Part shown: positions 49,566 to 57,722 of the stretch, in pieces
How positions within the stretch are numbered: position 1 is the first letter of the stretch
Layout: every line of letters begins with the position of its first letter
Source: Robertmurraya_A mangrovi
Lineage (GTDB): Bacteria > Bacillota > Bacilli > Bacillales > Cytobacillaceae
NCBI RefSeq assembly: GCF_034427655.1
Contig: NZ_JAXOFX010000002.1
Coordinates: 372,001 to 436,000 of the forward strand
DNA: 64,000 bases
Direction of reading: 5' to 3'
Program-made: the position numbers and the translations under genes
Notes under the pieces: model-generated
Seen by the model: only the letters and a program-made list of their open reading frames with translations
Database searches by the model: none
Told to the model about the DNA's origin: nothing

Positions 49566-49982
49566 ATGTTAGTAAAAGTTTGTAAAGGCTTTGAACTAGA
49601 AAAAGAGAAACCAAATACTTCTGAAGACTTTTTTAATAGAAGTGAAGTTACTTTTGAGGAAGATGGTGTTGAAAAAACATTAAGCGTTTTATACGTTCGA
49701 TTTTTTGAAGAAAAAATGAACGAGTTCACACCATATGAAGAAAATCCTATCATTCAAGATGGTTCAAAACCAGTAGAATTAAAGGATATCGTTGCTCTAG
49801 TTTGTTTGATTAAAAATCCTGGTCTCCGCCATCGTAAAAGAATTTATATAAATTCACAAGTTGAATTTGCTTCATATTTTAAGGGGATTGATTACAGCAA
49901 ATTAGAGACTTTGTTAAAATCATTAGAATCTAATCATTCTTTTAAACTTCAGTCTCCTTTGGAGTTTATATTACAGCCATAA
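49566..49982 (+). CDS. Unrecognised 138-aa protein
   Basis: 138 aa, ATG behind AGGGAAGGATGGTTGT. Soluble, mixed charge, no signal or membrane segment, no Cys motif (one Cys near each of residues 5 and 75). Visible stretches: FNRSEVTFEEDGVEKTLSVLYVRFFEEKMNEFTPYEE, then KDIVALVCLIKNPGLRHRKRIYINSQVEFASYFKGIDYSKLETLL. I do not recognise the family, and B. subtilis has no counterpart that I know at this position between scpB and ypuI. Own upstream inverted repeat, no terminator before ypuI, so partial co-transcription is possible. Confidence 0.75.
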   Translation: MLVKVCKGFELEKEKPNTSEDFFNRSEVTFEEDGVEKTLSVLYVRFFEEKMNEFTPYEENPIIQDGSKPVELKDIVALVCLIKNPGLRHRKRIYINSQVEFASYFKGIDYSKLETLLKSLESNHSFKLQSPLEFILQP

Positions 49983-50038
49983 GTGGTATTAGATGTAATA
50001 AAGACTGGTACTCTACATTATAATTAGGGGTGTATGAC

Positions 50039-50527
50039 TTGGGAAACTCGATGGTAAAAACTCAACTGGAAGAGGTAAAAAGTTTCTTAACTAGCACGGT
50101 AATAGAATTAGAGAATTTCTTAAATGACACGACTCTCTCCCAATTAATGGATGAAAAGTCAGGTGAAGAGGATTATTATAAAACGATTCTTTCTAATTTA
50201 AGAAAACTACTTGTGTTCTGTGAAGAGAGTCTAGATGCATGCTCAGTTATTATCCAATCTGATACCTTTCAAAAGGGTGCAGCGGAGAAAACATTGTATC
50301 GTATTTACCACCAATGTATAGAGGAATTCTTTTCACCAAAGAACGATGCTTGGTTTGAAGATAGCCGCTCGGCATACACAGGGAAAAACTCCATTAAACC
50401 TCATAAAGAAGTGCCAAATAGCATTAAGAACCTTTTGGCAGGTTTAGAGGGAGAATTCCAAAGAATGAGAGAAGAGTTAGAGTATTATGAAACCGATTAT
50501 CGAACAAAAATGATCCAATCAAAATAA
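50039..50527 (+). CDS. ypuI: YpuI-family protein (DUF3907)
   Basis: 162 aa from TTG at 50039 (MGNSMVKTQLEEVKSFLT), six bases after AGGGGTG; a GTG at 50030 overlaps that site. All-helical cytosolic protein: VKSFLTSTVIELENFLNDTTL, LRKLLVFCEESLDACSVII, KTLYRIYHQCIEEFFSPKNDAWFEDSRSAYTGKNSIKF-like, with PNSIKNLLAGLEGEFQRMREELEYYETDYRTKM. Length and synteny (after scpB, before dacB) match YpuI. Function unknown. Confidence 0.85.
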   Translation: MGNSMVKTQLEEVKSFLTSTVIELENFLNDTTLSQLMDEKSGEEDYYKTILSNLRKLLVFCEESLDACSVIIQSDTFQKGAAEKTLYRIYHQCIEEFFSPKNDAWFEDSRSAYTGKNSIKPHKEVPNSIKNLLAGLEGEFQRMREELEYYETDYRTKMIQSK

Positions 50528-50533
50528 AGCACT

Positions 50534-50563
50534 AAGACCTCGTTGTGAAAGCGGGGTCTTTTT
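50534..50563 (+). terminator. ypuI terminator
   Basis: AAGACCTCG / CGGGGTCTT stem (one G-T pair) plus T run. Confidence 0.82.
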
Positions 50564-50567
50564 ATTT

Positions 50568-50827
50568 GTTTAATATACAATGAATATTTGTTGTACGCTA
50601 CATTTTAATAGTGCCTGGAGCGAAAAGAAACGGTCCAAAATATACGCAGAAACAACAATGATTTAGAAAAAAATTAAAAAAGTTTCCCGGAAAATAATAT
50701 CATAACCTGTCGATTCACTAGGAAGTAATGACTATAAGTTTATTAAAACAAAGATACGTAACTTAAATGAAACAACCAAGCCCTACTTTCATACGATAGG
50801 AAGAACGCTTAGAGGGAGGTTTGGGAA
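50568..50827. other. Intergenic region before the superoxide dismutase gene
   Basis: About 260 bp, A/T-rich. At 50610-50632 the sequence GCCTGGAGCG followed by AAAAGAAAC resembles the right end of the GC-rich palindromic element at 54325-54451 and may be a decayed fragment. TGAAAC at 50769-50774 recalls an ECF sigma -35, but the CGATA downstream is badly spaced. No small ORF with a ribosome-binding site. Confidence 0.35.
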
Positions 50828-51724
50828 GTGGAACGTTTCCAGAACTACATTAAAGAAGTTATAGATTGGAATGATCATATTAAAACCTTTTTGAATTCTG
50901 AGAATATAGATCGTAACGATGATATCTGGGGAAAACTAAATCAGTTAACAGACGTTATTGAAGGGATTTCAAACCCAGCAGAATTAAACCAAGAACAATT
51001 ATTGAACCTTCAACAACAAGTCGATCACTTGCATGAAGATTTAGAATCGTATTTTACGAAGCGGCAGCAAATAGGTTCCATTTACATGAATGAGCCATTT
51101 GTAAATATTGGGGAACATAAGCTACCTCCTTTACCTTATTCGTATGAAGCTCTTGAGCCGTATATATCTAGGGAAATCATGAGGCTACACCATACTAAAC
51201 ATCACCAATCATATGTCGATGGTTTGAATAAAGCAGAGAAAAACTTAAAGGAAGCGAGAACGAAAGGTGATTTTTCCTTAGTGAAGCATTGGTCTAGGGA
51301 ATTGGCTTTTCACGGATCAGGACATTACTTACACACCATTTTTTGGGATATTATGAAACCAAAAGGGGGAGGGAAACCTAGTGGTGCCCTACTTCAGGAA
51401 ATCAACAAATATTTCGGTAGCTTTGATGCGTTTAAGAAACACTTTACTGAAGCAGCAAAGGCAGTTGAAGGTGTCGGTTGGGCTTTATTAGTTTGGTCCC
51501 CACGCGCAAGACATTTAGAAATTCTTCAATCAGAGCGACATATGCTTTTGACCCAATGGGACACTATTCCAATTCTTGTTTTGGACGTATGGGAGCATGC
51601 GTATTATTTACAATACAAGAATGATCGGGCCGAATACGTTAATAACTGGTGGAATATCGTAAACTGGAGAGCGGTTGAAGAACGCTTCGATAAAGCTAGC
51701 CAGTTAAAATGGAAGCCTTTTTAA
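50828..51724 (+). CDS. sodF: Fe/Mn superoxide dismutase with N-terminal extension (SodF-like)
   Basis: 298 aa, GTG start behind AGGGAGGTTTGGGA. The C-terminal 200 residues are a complete Fe/Mn-SOD: LPPLPYSYEALEPYISREIMRLHHTKHHQSYVDGLN with the first metal His, ELAFHGSGHYLHTIFW with the second, and the DVWEHAYYLQYKN Asp and His ligands. The first about 90 residues form a helical, acidic extension without signal peptide, as in B. subtilis SodF, which is of similar length. Dismutates superoxide; Fe versus Mn use cannot be decided here. Own terminator follows. Confidence 0.93.
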   Translation: MERFQNYIKEVIDWNDHIKTFLNSENIDRNDDIWGKLNQLTDVIEGISNPAELNQEQLLNLQQQVDHLHEDLESYFTKRQQIGSIYMNEPFVNIGEHKLPPLPYSYEALEPYISREIMRLHHTKHHQSYVDGLNKAEKNLKEARTKGDFSLVKHWSRELAFHGSGHYLHTIFWDIMKPKGGGKPSGALLQEINKYFGSFDAFKKHFTEAAKAVEGVGWALLVWSPRARHLEILQSERHMLLTQWDTIPILVLDVWEHAYYLQYKNDRAEYVNNWWNIVNWRAVEERFDKASQLKWKPF

Positions 51725-51741
51725 ATTAGGATGCTTATTTT

Positions 51742-51770
51742 AAACCCTTCGCTGTGAAGGGTTTATTATT
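51742..51770 (+). terminator. sodF terminator
   Basis: Perfect nine-base-pair stem AAACCCTTC / GAAGGGTTT, T-rich tail. Confidence 0.82.
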
Positions 51771-51806
51771 TTAATATTCAAAAAATGAGGCTTTACCTAA
51801 GTTTTT

Positions 51807-51835
51807 GTCATAACACACCTTGTCCAGCATAAACT
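51807..51835 (+). promoter_or_regulatory. Probable sigma-E promoter of dacB-spmAB
   Basis: GTCATAAC (51807-51814), 13-bp spacer, CATAAACT (51828-51835), matching the sigma-E pattern seen before spoIIM. dacB-spmAB is a sigma-E operon in B. subtilis. Confidence 0.62.
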
Positions 51836-51868
51836 TGTACAAATCACAAAAGGAGACGAGGTTTTGTA

Positions 51869-53014
51869 ATGAATTTAAAACTTAAGTTGATCATCTTTTC
51901 CCTCATAGTCTCAATAATCATTGCAAATTTTCCACAGAAGGTACAAGCTTCTGTTTCTGTAAGCGCTAGAAATGCTATTTTAATTGAACAAGAAACCGGA
52001 AGAATCTTATATGAAAAAGCAGCAAATGAGAAGAGACGGATTGCTAGTATTACCAAAATCATGACGGCTATTATAGCGATTGAGTCAGGAAAGTTGAATG
52101 ATTTGGCAACAGTTAGTGAGAAGGCTGTTAGAACGGAAGGCTCCGCGATTTATTTAAAACCAAATGAGAAGATTAAATTAGAAGATTTAGTATATGGTCT
52201 AATGCTGAGATCTGGGAATGATTCAGCTGTGGCGATAGCTGAACATGTAGGAGGAAGCTTAGAGGGCTTTGTCTATTTAATGAATCAAAAAGCAGAGGAA
52301 ATTGGTATGAAAAATACGAATTTTGCAAACCCCCATGGGCTAGATGATTCAGACGAACACTATTCCACTGCTTATGATATGGCTATCTTAACTAGATACG
52401 CCATGATGAATGATACATATAGAAAAATTGCTGGTACTGAAGTTCATCGTGCTCCGAATCCTAATGATAAGTGGGATAGAGTTTGGAGAAATAAAAATAG
52501 ATTACTAACTGATTTATATGATTATTGTACAGGTGGAAAGACAGGGTACACAAAGCTAGCTAAACGCACGCTAGTAACAACGGCTACAAAGGATAACATG
52601 AATTTAATTGCGGTTACATTAAACGGTCCAGATGATTGGAATGATCATATTTTCATGTATGAAATAGCATTTAAAAATTATGATATGGTACAGGTTTTAG
52701 AGGAAGGGATGATTCCAACTATAAAAGATAAGATTTATAAGAATCATGTTTTTCTAGAAAGAAATTTTTCTTATCCAGTGACAAGTGATGAAAGAGATTT
52801 ATTTAAAGTAGAATACAAACTTTTAAAACCTAAGAAAGAATGGAACGATGAACGAAACGTCCCTGAAGTGGTAGGTAATGCGATTGTTTATTTTGAGGAC
52901 AAGGAAGTAAAGAAAGTTCCAATCTATTATAAGATGCAGGAAGAAAAGCCGACCTTCATGGATGTTTTCAAAAGTATGTTTACTTTATTTATAGGTGTGA
53001 GACCAAATGGTTAA
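51869..53014 (+). CDS. dacB: D-alanyl-D-alanine carboxypeptidase DacB (PBP5*)
   Basis: 381 aa, ATG seven bases after GAGG. Mother-cell DD-carboxypeptidase controlling cross-linking of spore cortex. Signal peptide ending near KVQASVSVSA. Catalytic motifs: SITK (SxxK) in RIASITKIMTA, SGN in MLRSGNDSAVAIAEH, KTGYT in GGKTGYTKLA. C-terminal beta domain and a hydrophobic tail MDVFKSMFTLFIGV for membrane attachment. First gene of the spore-maturation operon; overlaps spmA by eight bases. Paralogue of dacF at 38398. Confidence 0.95.
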   Translation: MNLKLKLIIFSLIVSIIIANFPQKVQASVSVSARNAILIEQETGRILYEKAANEKRRIASITKIMTAIIAIESGKLNDLATVSEKAVRTEGSAIYLKPNEKIKLEDLVYGLMLRSGNDSAVAIAEHVGGSLEGFVYLMNQKAEEIGMKNTNFANPHGLDDSDEHYSTAYDMAILTRYAMMNDTYRKIAGTEVHRAPNPNDKWDRVWRNKNRLLTDLYDYCTGGKTGYTKLAKRTLVTTATKDNMNLIAVTLNGPDDWNDHIFMYEIAFKNYDMVQVLEEGMIPTIKDKIYKNHVFLERNFSYPVTSDERDLFKVEYKLLKPKKEWNDERNVPEVVGNAIVYFEDKEVKKVPIYYKMQEEKPTFMDVFKSMFTLFIGVRPNG

Positions 53015-53603
53015 TATTATATGGGTTTGTATGACTGTCATCGGGATTATTTTTGCCATGATTAATGGCACAATGAGTGAAGTAAATGAAGCAATCTTTA
53101 ATGGTGCAAAAGAAGCCGTTACTTTATGTATAGGATTAATTAGTATTCTCGTTTTTTGGCTAGGGATGATGAAAATTGCTGAGCATGCAGGCTTGCTTCA
53201 AAAATTAGCTCATTTATTTAGGCCTCTAGTTAGAAAGCTTTTTCCTGACATCCCGAATGACCACCCTGCCATGGGCTACATCTTATCAAATATGATGGCA
53301 AACTTTTTTGGTCTAGGTAATGCCGCGACTCCACTTGGAATTAAGGCCATGGAAGAAATGAGGAAATTAAACGGAGATACAACAGAAGCTAGTCGCTCCA
53401 TGATTACATTTCTTGCTATTAATACATCGAGTTTAACCATTATTCCAACAACCGTTATAGCCATTCGAATGAATTATGACTCTGCAACGCCAACCGATAT
53501 CGTTGGACCTACATTAATTGCCACTTTCTGTTCTACTGTTGGAGCGATATTAATTGATCGATATTTCTATTATAGAAGAACTCGCAAAGGGGTGAAGAAG
53601 TAA
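53007..53603 (+). CDS. spmA: Spore maturation protein A
   Basis: 198 aa, ATG inside the dacB end. Polytopic membrane protein of the nucleoside-transporter-gate type, needed for spore core dehydration. Visible: WVCMTVIGIIFAMINGTMSEVNEAIFNGAKEAVTLCIGLISILVFWLGMMKIAE, DIPNDHPAMGYILSNMMANFFGLGNAATPLGIKAMEEM, and SLTIIPTTVIAIR. The LGNAATPLGIKAMEEM stretch is diagnostic. Overlaps spmB by one base. Confidence 0.96.
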   Translation: MVNIIWVCMTVIGIIFAMINGTMSEVNEAIFNGAKEAVTLCIGLISILVFWLGMMKIAEHAGLLQKLAHLFRPLVRKLFPDIPNDHPAMGYILSNMMANFFGLGNAATPLGIKAMEEMRKLNGDTTEASRSMITFLAINTSSLTIIPTTVIAIRMNYDSATPTDIVGPTLIATFCSTVGAILIDRYFYYRRTRKGVKK

Positions 53604-54136
53604 TGGGCATTGTCTCAACGATTTCCCTTTGGTTAATTCCGATTATGATTGGTTTTATATTATTGTATGGGACTTATAAACGTGTACCAACCTATGAAAG
53701 CTTTGTTGAAGGAGGAAAGGAAGGAATAAAAATTGCCGTATCAATTATTCCCTTCCTTGTCGGTATGTTGGTTGCTATCTCTGTATTCCGTGCATCCGGG
53801 GCTCTAGGTTTCTTAATGGAGTTCCTACGTCCGGTCTTACAGGCAATAGGTGTTCCTGCAGAGATTGCGCCACTTGCTATTATTAGACCTATTTCAGGAA
53901 CTGCTGCACTTGGAATGACAAGTGATTTAATAGGCACATATGGACCTGACTCGTATATTGGAAGACTTGCAGCAGTATTACAAGGAAGCACAGATACCAC
54001 CTTTTATATCTTAACCGTCTACTTTGGAGCAGTAGGAATCAAAAAAATGGGAGATGCTCTAAAAGTGGGGCTCCTAGCTGACTTAGTAGGAATCATTGCA
54101 TCCATCGTAATCGTTACAATTGTATTTGGTGGGTAA
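53603..54136 (+). CDS. spmB: Spore maturation protein B
   Basis: 177 aa, ATG overlapping the spmA stop (TAATG), behind AAGGGGTGAAG. Membrane partner of SpmA: TYKRVPTYESFVEGGKEGIKIAVSIIPFLVGMLVAISVFRASGAL, APLAIIRPISGTAALGMTSDLIGTYGPDSYIGRLAAVLQGSTDTTFYILTVYFGAVGI. The GSTDTTFYI motif is typical. Ends the operon at a strong terminator. Confidence 0.96.
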   Translation: MGIVSTISLWLIPIMIGFILLYGTYKRVPTYESFVEGGKEGIKIAVSIIPFLVGMLVAISVFRASGALGFLMEFLRPVLQAIGVPAEIAPLAIIRPISGTAALGMTSDLIGTYGPDSYIGRLAAVLQGSTDTTFYILTVYFGAVGIKKMGDALKVGLLADLVGIIASIVIVTIVFGG

Positions 54137-54157
54137 TTGAATAGATCATATAAGTTT

Positions 54158-54204
54158 AGACTGTAGACAAGTTCGTGGATATTGAATTTGTCTACAGTCT
54201 TTTT
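54158..54204 (+). terminator. Terminator of dacB-spmAB
   Basis: Perfect 13-bp stem (54158-54170 with 54188-54200) around ACTGTAGACAA, followed by TTTT. Confidence 0.88.
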
Positions 54205-54324
54205 ATTTAGTTTAGACAAATAGCTCATCTTGCTAGCAAAGTGAATCCTCTATGACTGAAGACTCTTAGTAGGTTAGTATTAACCCTAAAGTAGACCTAC
54301 TAACTATTTATTATGAGTAAGTTA
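54205..54324. other. Spacer between the spmB terminator and the GC-rich element
   Basis: Non-coding. Contains a further inverted pair AGTAGGT / ACCTACT (about 54269-54302). No promoter or ORF seen. Confidence 0.35.
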
Positions 54325-54451
54325 GTTGATTGGAGCGGAAGGTGCTTGACTCCTGGGGGATTAGAGTTACAGTCGAGACCCCACAGGAGCTTGCGACGAG
54401 GAGGCTCGACGAACGCCCCCCGGAAAGCAAGCACCTGGAGCGCAAATCAAC
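54325..54451. repeat. GC-rich palindromic Bacillus intergenic element (127 bp)
   Basis: Ends are inverted: GTTGATT (54325-54331) and AATCAAC (54445-54451), continued by AGGTGCTTG and CAAGCACCT, with GGAGCG repeated on both sides. Inside are further pairs: CTCCTG with CAGGAG, GGGG with CCCC, and CGAG-GAGG-CTCG. The element is strikingly richer in G and C than its surroundings and has the form of a repeat family I recall from intergenic regions of many Bacillus genomes. It encodes no protein. Whether mobile or a structured RNA is unknown. Confidence 0.75.
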
Positions 54452-54559
54452 CTTTCACGTACAGAATAGGTTTTAAACTTTATGATTAATATCATTCATT
54501 ATGCGAAAAAAGCCTTTTAAAACCATATGTCTAAACATGAAAGTTAATGTTGGTTACTT

Positions 54560-54587
54560 TGAAATCAAGTCGATATATGTCATAATG
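54560..54587 (+). promoter_or_regulatory. Sigma-A promoter of rluB
   Basis: TTGAAA (54560-54565), 16-bp spacer, CATAAT (54582-54587), 45 bp before the rluB start. Confidence 0.55.
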
Positions 54588-54632
54588 CATAAAGATAGAA
54601 AAATTGAATGGAATTAATTATAGAGGTGACAT

Positions 54633-55355
54633 ATGGAAAGACTTCAAAAAGTAATTGCAGCAGCTGGCTTTGCGTCTAGAAGAAAGGCTGAAGAATTAAT
54701 ATTGCAAGGTCAAGTTAAAGTAAACGGTAAAGTAGTGAAAGAGTTAGGTGTTAAAGTATCACCAAGCGATAGGGTAGAAGTAACAGGAATTCCCGTCGAA
54801 AGGGAAGAACCTATCTACTTTATGCTATATAAACCTAGAGGGGTCATCTCTAGTGTCAGTGATGACAAAGGTAGAAAAGTTGTTACAGATTTCTTTCATG
54901 AATACAAACAAAGAATCTATCCTGTTGGAAGACTAGATTATGATACATCAGGATTATTATTATTAACAAACGATGGTGAGTTTGCAAATTTACTTATGCA
55001 CCCAAAAAATGAAATAGAAAAAGTTTATGTTGCAAAAATAAAAGGAATTCCTCCTCGTGAAAAAATTAGAAGCTTAGAAAAAGGAATCCGTTTAGAGGAT
55101 GGTAAAACGGCTCCTGCAAAGGCAAAAGTGTTAAGCATCGATAAGAAAAAACAAACGGCAATTGTTGAGTTGATTATTCATGAAGGAAGAAACCGACAAG
55201 TACGTAGAATGTTTGAAGCTATTGGACATCCGGTTCTTAAACTTAAAAGAGAGAGATACGGTTTGCTAACTCTTCAAGGTCTTAGTGTTGGAGATGCGAG
55301 AGAACTCTCACCACATGAAGTAAAACAACTTCGTACATTAGCAAGTAAAAAGTAA
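54633..55355 (+). CDS. rluB: 23S rRNA pseudouridine synthase RluB
   Basis: 240 aa, ATG behind AGAGGTGAC. Isomerises a uridine in the peptidyl-transferase region of 23S rRNA (position 2605 in E. coli numbering for RluB). N-terminal S4 RNA-binding domain MERLQKVIAAAGFASRRKAEELILQGQVKVNGKVV, then the RsuA/RluB catalytic motif GRLDYDTSGLLLLTNDGE with Asp102, and HEGRNRQVRRMFEAIGHPVLKLKRERYG. Synteny (between spmB and resA) matches ypuL/rluB. Confidence 0.95.
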   Translation: MERLQKVIAAAGFASRRKAEELILQGQVKVNGKVVKELGVKVSPSDRVEVTGIPVEREEPIYFMLYKPRGVISSVSDDKGRKVVTDFFHEYKQRIYPVGRLDYDTSGLLLLTNDGEFANLLMHPKNEIEKVYVAKIKGIPPREKIRSLEKGIRLEDGKTAPAKAKVLSIDKKKQTAIVELIIHEGRNRQVRRMFEAIGHPVLKLKRERYGLLTLQGLSVGDARELSPHEVKQLRTLASKK

Positions 55356-55514
55356 GCTTGGTTTTAGGTTTCTTTCTCCCAATACTTACTATTTGTGGCA
55401 TGAAAAAATTCATAGAAGTGTCACACTTACTTCACAATGATAACAATATGTGTATGTTGAAAAATGATATAATAGGAACCAATGTGTTCATTTTGTTTTT
55501 ACAGGGGGATGCTT

Positions 55515-56042
55515 ATGAAGAAACAGCGTTTAGTGATGCGCACGGTGATCCTAATATTACTAGCTGCTGCGGTTGGCTATACTTTATATGCAAATTTTAC
55601 AAAAGATGAAGTTGAAAGGGTTGCTAAAGGAAAGATAGCACCCGATTTTGTTTTAACCGATTTGAATGGACAAAAACACCGCTTGTCCGATTATGAAGGT
55701 AAGGGAGTTTTCTTGAATTTCTGGGCTACCTGGTGTAAGCCTTGTGAAAGAGAAATGCCTTATATGAATAATCAATATCAAAATTATAAAGACCAAGGTG
55801 TAGAAATAATTGCTGTCAATGTGGCGGAGTCCGATGTGGCAGTAAAAGAATTTGCAAACCGATATCAACTACAATTTCCTATAGTTATAGATAAAGATCA
55901 ACAAGTCATGACAGCATATGGGGTTAATCCTTTACCTATTACCTTCTTAATCGATAAAAATGGTGAGGTAGTAGATGTGCATAGAGGGGAAATACCTACT
56001 GAAGAGCTGCTAATTGAGCTGTTAGAAAAGATAAAACCCTAA
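55515..56042 (+). CDS. resA: Thiol-disulfide oxidoreductase ResA
   Basis: 175 aa from ATG at 55515, behind CAGGGGGATGCTT; the frame is open further upstream without a site. Membrane-anchored thioredoxin-like protein reducing apocytochrome c before haem attachment. N-terminal anchor (about 8-27), then WATWCKPCERE with Cys74 and Cys77 and the functionally important Glu80 at the same number as in B. subtilis ResA; cis-Pro in NPLPITF. The -10 TATAAT at 55468 lacks a good -35, consistent with activator-dependent transcription of the res operon. Confidence 0.96.
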   Translation: MKKQRLVMRTVILILLAAAVGYTLYANFTKDEVERVAKGKIAPDFVLTDLNGQKHRLSDYEGKGVFLNFWATWCKPCEREMPYMNNQYQNYKDQGVEIIAVNVAESDVAVKEFANRYQLQFPIVIDKDQQVMTAYGVNPLPITFLIDKNGEVVDVHRGEIPTEELLIELLEKIKP

Positions 56043-56063
56043 GGGGTATGAGGAGTATTTACA

Positions 56064-57710
56064 ATGAACGAAGTAAAGTGCGAGTGTGGACATGTAAATC
56101 CACATGGAACGATTCTTTGTGAAGCATGTGGAAAAGTATTCGAGGAACAAAGTAATGACGACAAAAAGCTACTGGATATGAGATATGAAGGAAGCGCACG
56201 TCGTTCACAAACCTACAATAAAACATTTATTGATAAAATATGGAACTTCTTCTCATCAGTAAAAGTAGGTGTATGGTTAATTGTTATTACCCTAGTTGCT
56301 TCAGCACTTGGAACCGTACTCCCTCAAGAGATGTATATTCCACCTGTTATGCCTGCTTCAGAGTATTATGAAGACCAGTATGGGTGGTTTGGAAAACTAT
56401 ATTATGATTTAGGTTTTCATAACCTTTATAGTTCGTGGTGGTATTTAATTTTAGTAGCGTCAATAGGTGTGTCACTTGTAATCTGTAGTCTTGATCGAGT
56501 CATACCATTGTATCGTGCACTAAAAGCACAAAAAGTAACCAGACATGATGGATTTTTAAAAAGACAACGTGTATATGGTGTTACTCAATTAAACAATAGT
56601 GAAAAACCATACGATACTATTAAGGAAAGATTAAAACTAAAACGATATCATATTCGTGAAGAAGACGGTAATCTTTTAGCGGAAAAAGGGCGTTTTTCTC
56701 GCTGGGGCCCTTATGTAAACCATGTTGGATTAATTATTTTTTTAATCGGTTGTATGCTTAGATTTGTCCCTGGGATGTATGTGGATCAAATTCTTTGGAT
56801 TCGTGAAGGAGAAACAAAAGTTATCCCTGGAACAGATAGCGAGTACTTCTTGAAGAATGAAAAGTTCACAGTTGAAGTGTACGACAAAGAAAAGGATAAA
56901 GAAGTATTTAATAAAGCACTTGAGAAGTCAGGAATGGTAGCGAAAAACTATCAAAGTGACGTCGTTCTTTACAAAAAGAAAGGCGAAACAGTAGCAGGGG
57001 AAGAGGCTGAGCTTGAAAAGGTAAAGGATTATAGTATCCAAGTAAATAAGCCTTTAAAATTTGAAAAGTTTGCTTTGTACCAAGTAGATTACAAGCTAAA
57101 TGAATTAAATAAAATGTCTTTCAAATTAATTAATAAAGAGACGGAAAAAGAGTTTGGTAGTCTGACTGTAGATTTATATAATCCCCAAACAGAGTATGAA
57201 CTTGAACCTGGTTATTCTGTAAATATTATTAGTTACTTCCCAGATTTTCAGTTTGGAGAAGATGGCAAACCAATGACTAAGTCTCGAATTCCAAATAATC
57301 CAGCTTTTGTTTTTGAAATGTTTACTCCAGATAAGCCTGAAGGGGAAAGAAGTTTTGTTGCTATACGACAAAATATAGAGCCTTTTGGAGATAATGAGTA
57401 TAAAATGGCCTTTAATGGGATTGAGACAAAACATGTTTCAGCCCTAACAGTGCGTAAGGATTTAACCCTTTGGACTATTGGAATTGGCGGAGCCATCTTT
57501 ATGATTGGTGTCATCCAAGGTTCATATTGGAATCATCGTAGAATTTGGATCCGTAGGAAAGATGGAGAGGTAATCGTCGCAGCACATACGAATAAAAACT
57601 GGTTCGGAATAAAGAAAGAACTTCAGGTTGTTTTAGACGGTACCGGGATAGAAGAGCCTATAGACCAATCAATTGATGAAAAAAAAGTAAATGAAGAGAA
57701 AGTCGGATAG
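56064..57710 (+). CDS. resB: Cytochrome c biogenesis protein ResB
   Basis: 548 aa, ATG behind GGGGTATGAGGAG. Membrane component of the system II cytochrome c synthase, working with ResC to deliver and attach haem. N-terminal zinc-ribbon CECGHVNPHGTILCEACG (about 6-23), then membrane segments near 69-90, 127-148, 215-236 and a last one around 472-492, with a large extracytoplasmic domain between the third and fourth. Ends in a charged tail. Twelve bases before resC. Confidence 0.95.
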   Translation: MNEVKCECGHVNPHGTILCEACGKVFEEQSNDDKKLLDMRYEGSARRSQTYNKTFIDKIWNFFSSVKVGVWLIVITLVASALGTVLPQEMYIPPVMPASEYYEDQYGWFGKLYYDLGFHNLYSSWWYLILVASIGVSLVICSLDRVIPLYRALKAQKVTRHDGFLKRQRVYGVTQLNNSEKPYDTIKERLKLKRYHIREEDGNLLAEKGRFSRWGPYVNHVGLIIFLIGCMLRFVPGMYVDQILWIREGETKVIPGTDSEYFLKNEKFTVEVYDKEKDKEVFNKALEKSGMVAKNYQSDVVLYKKKGETVAGEEAELEKVKDYSIQVNKPLKFEKFALYQVDYKLNELNKMSFKLINKETEKEFGSLTVDLYNPQTEYELEPGYSVNIISYFPDFQFGEDGKPMTKSRIPNNPAFVFEMFTPDKPEGERSFVAIRQNIEPFGDNEYKMAFNGIETKHVSALTVRKDLTLWTIGIGGAIFMIGVIQGSYWNHRRIWIRRKDGEVIVAAHTNKNWFGIKKELQVVLDGTGIEEPIDQSIDEKKVNEEKVG

Positions 57711-57722
57711 GGGGAATAAAGG

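Noticed and set aside
50769..50800. ECF sigma promoter (TGAAAC and CGATA) before sodF
   Set aside because: Spacing of about 20 bases is too long for a credible ECF promoter.
55358..55609. 83-aa ORF overlapping the start of resA
   Set aside because: Out of frame with resA, no ribosome-binding site; it overlaps the res promoter region.
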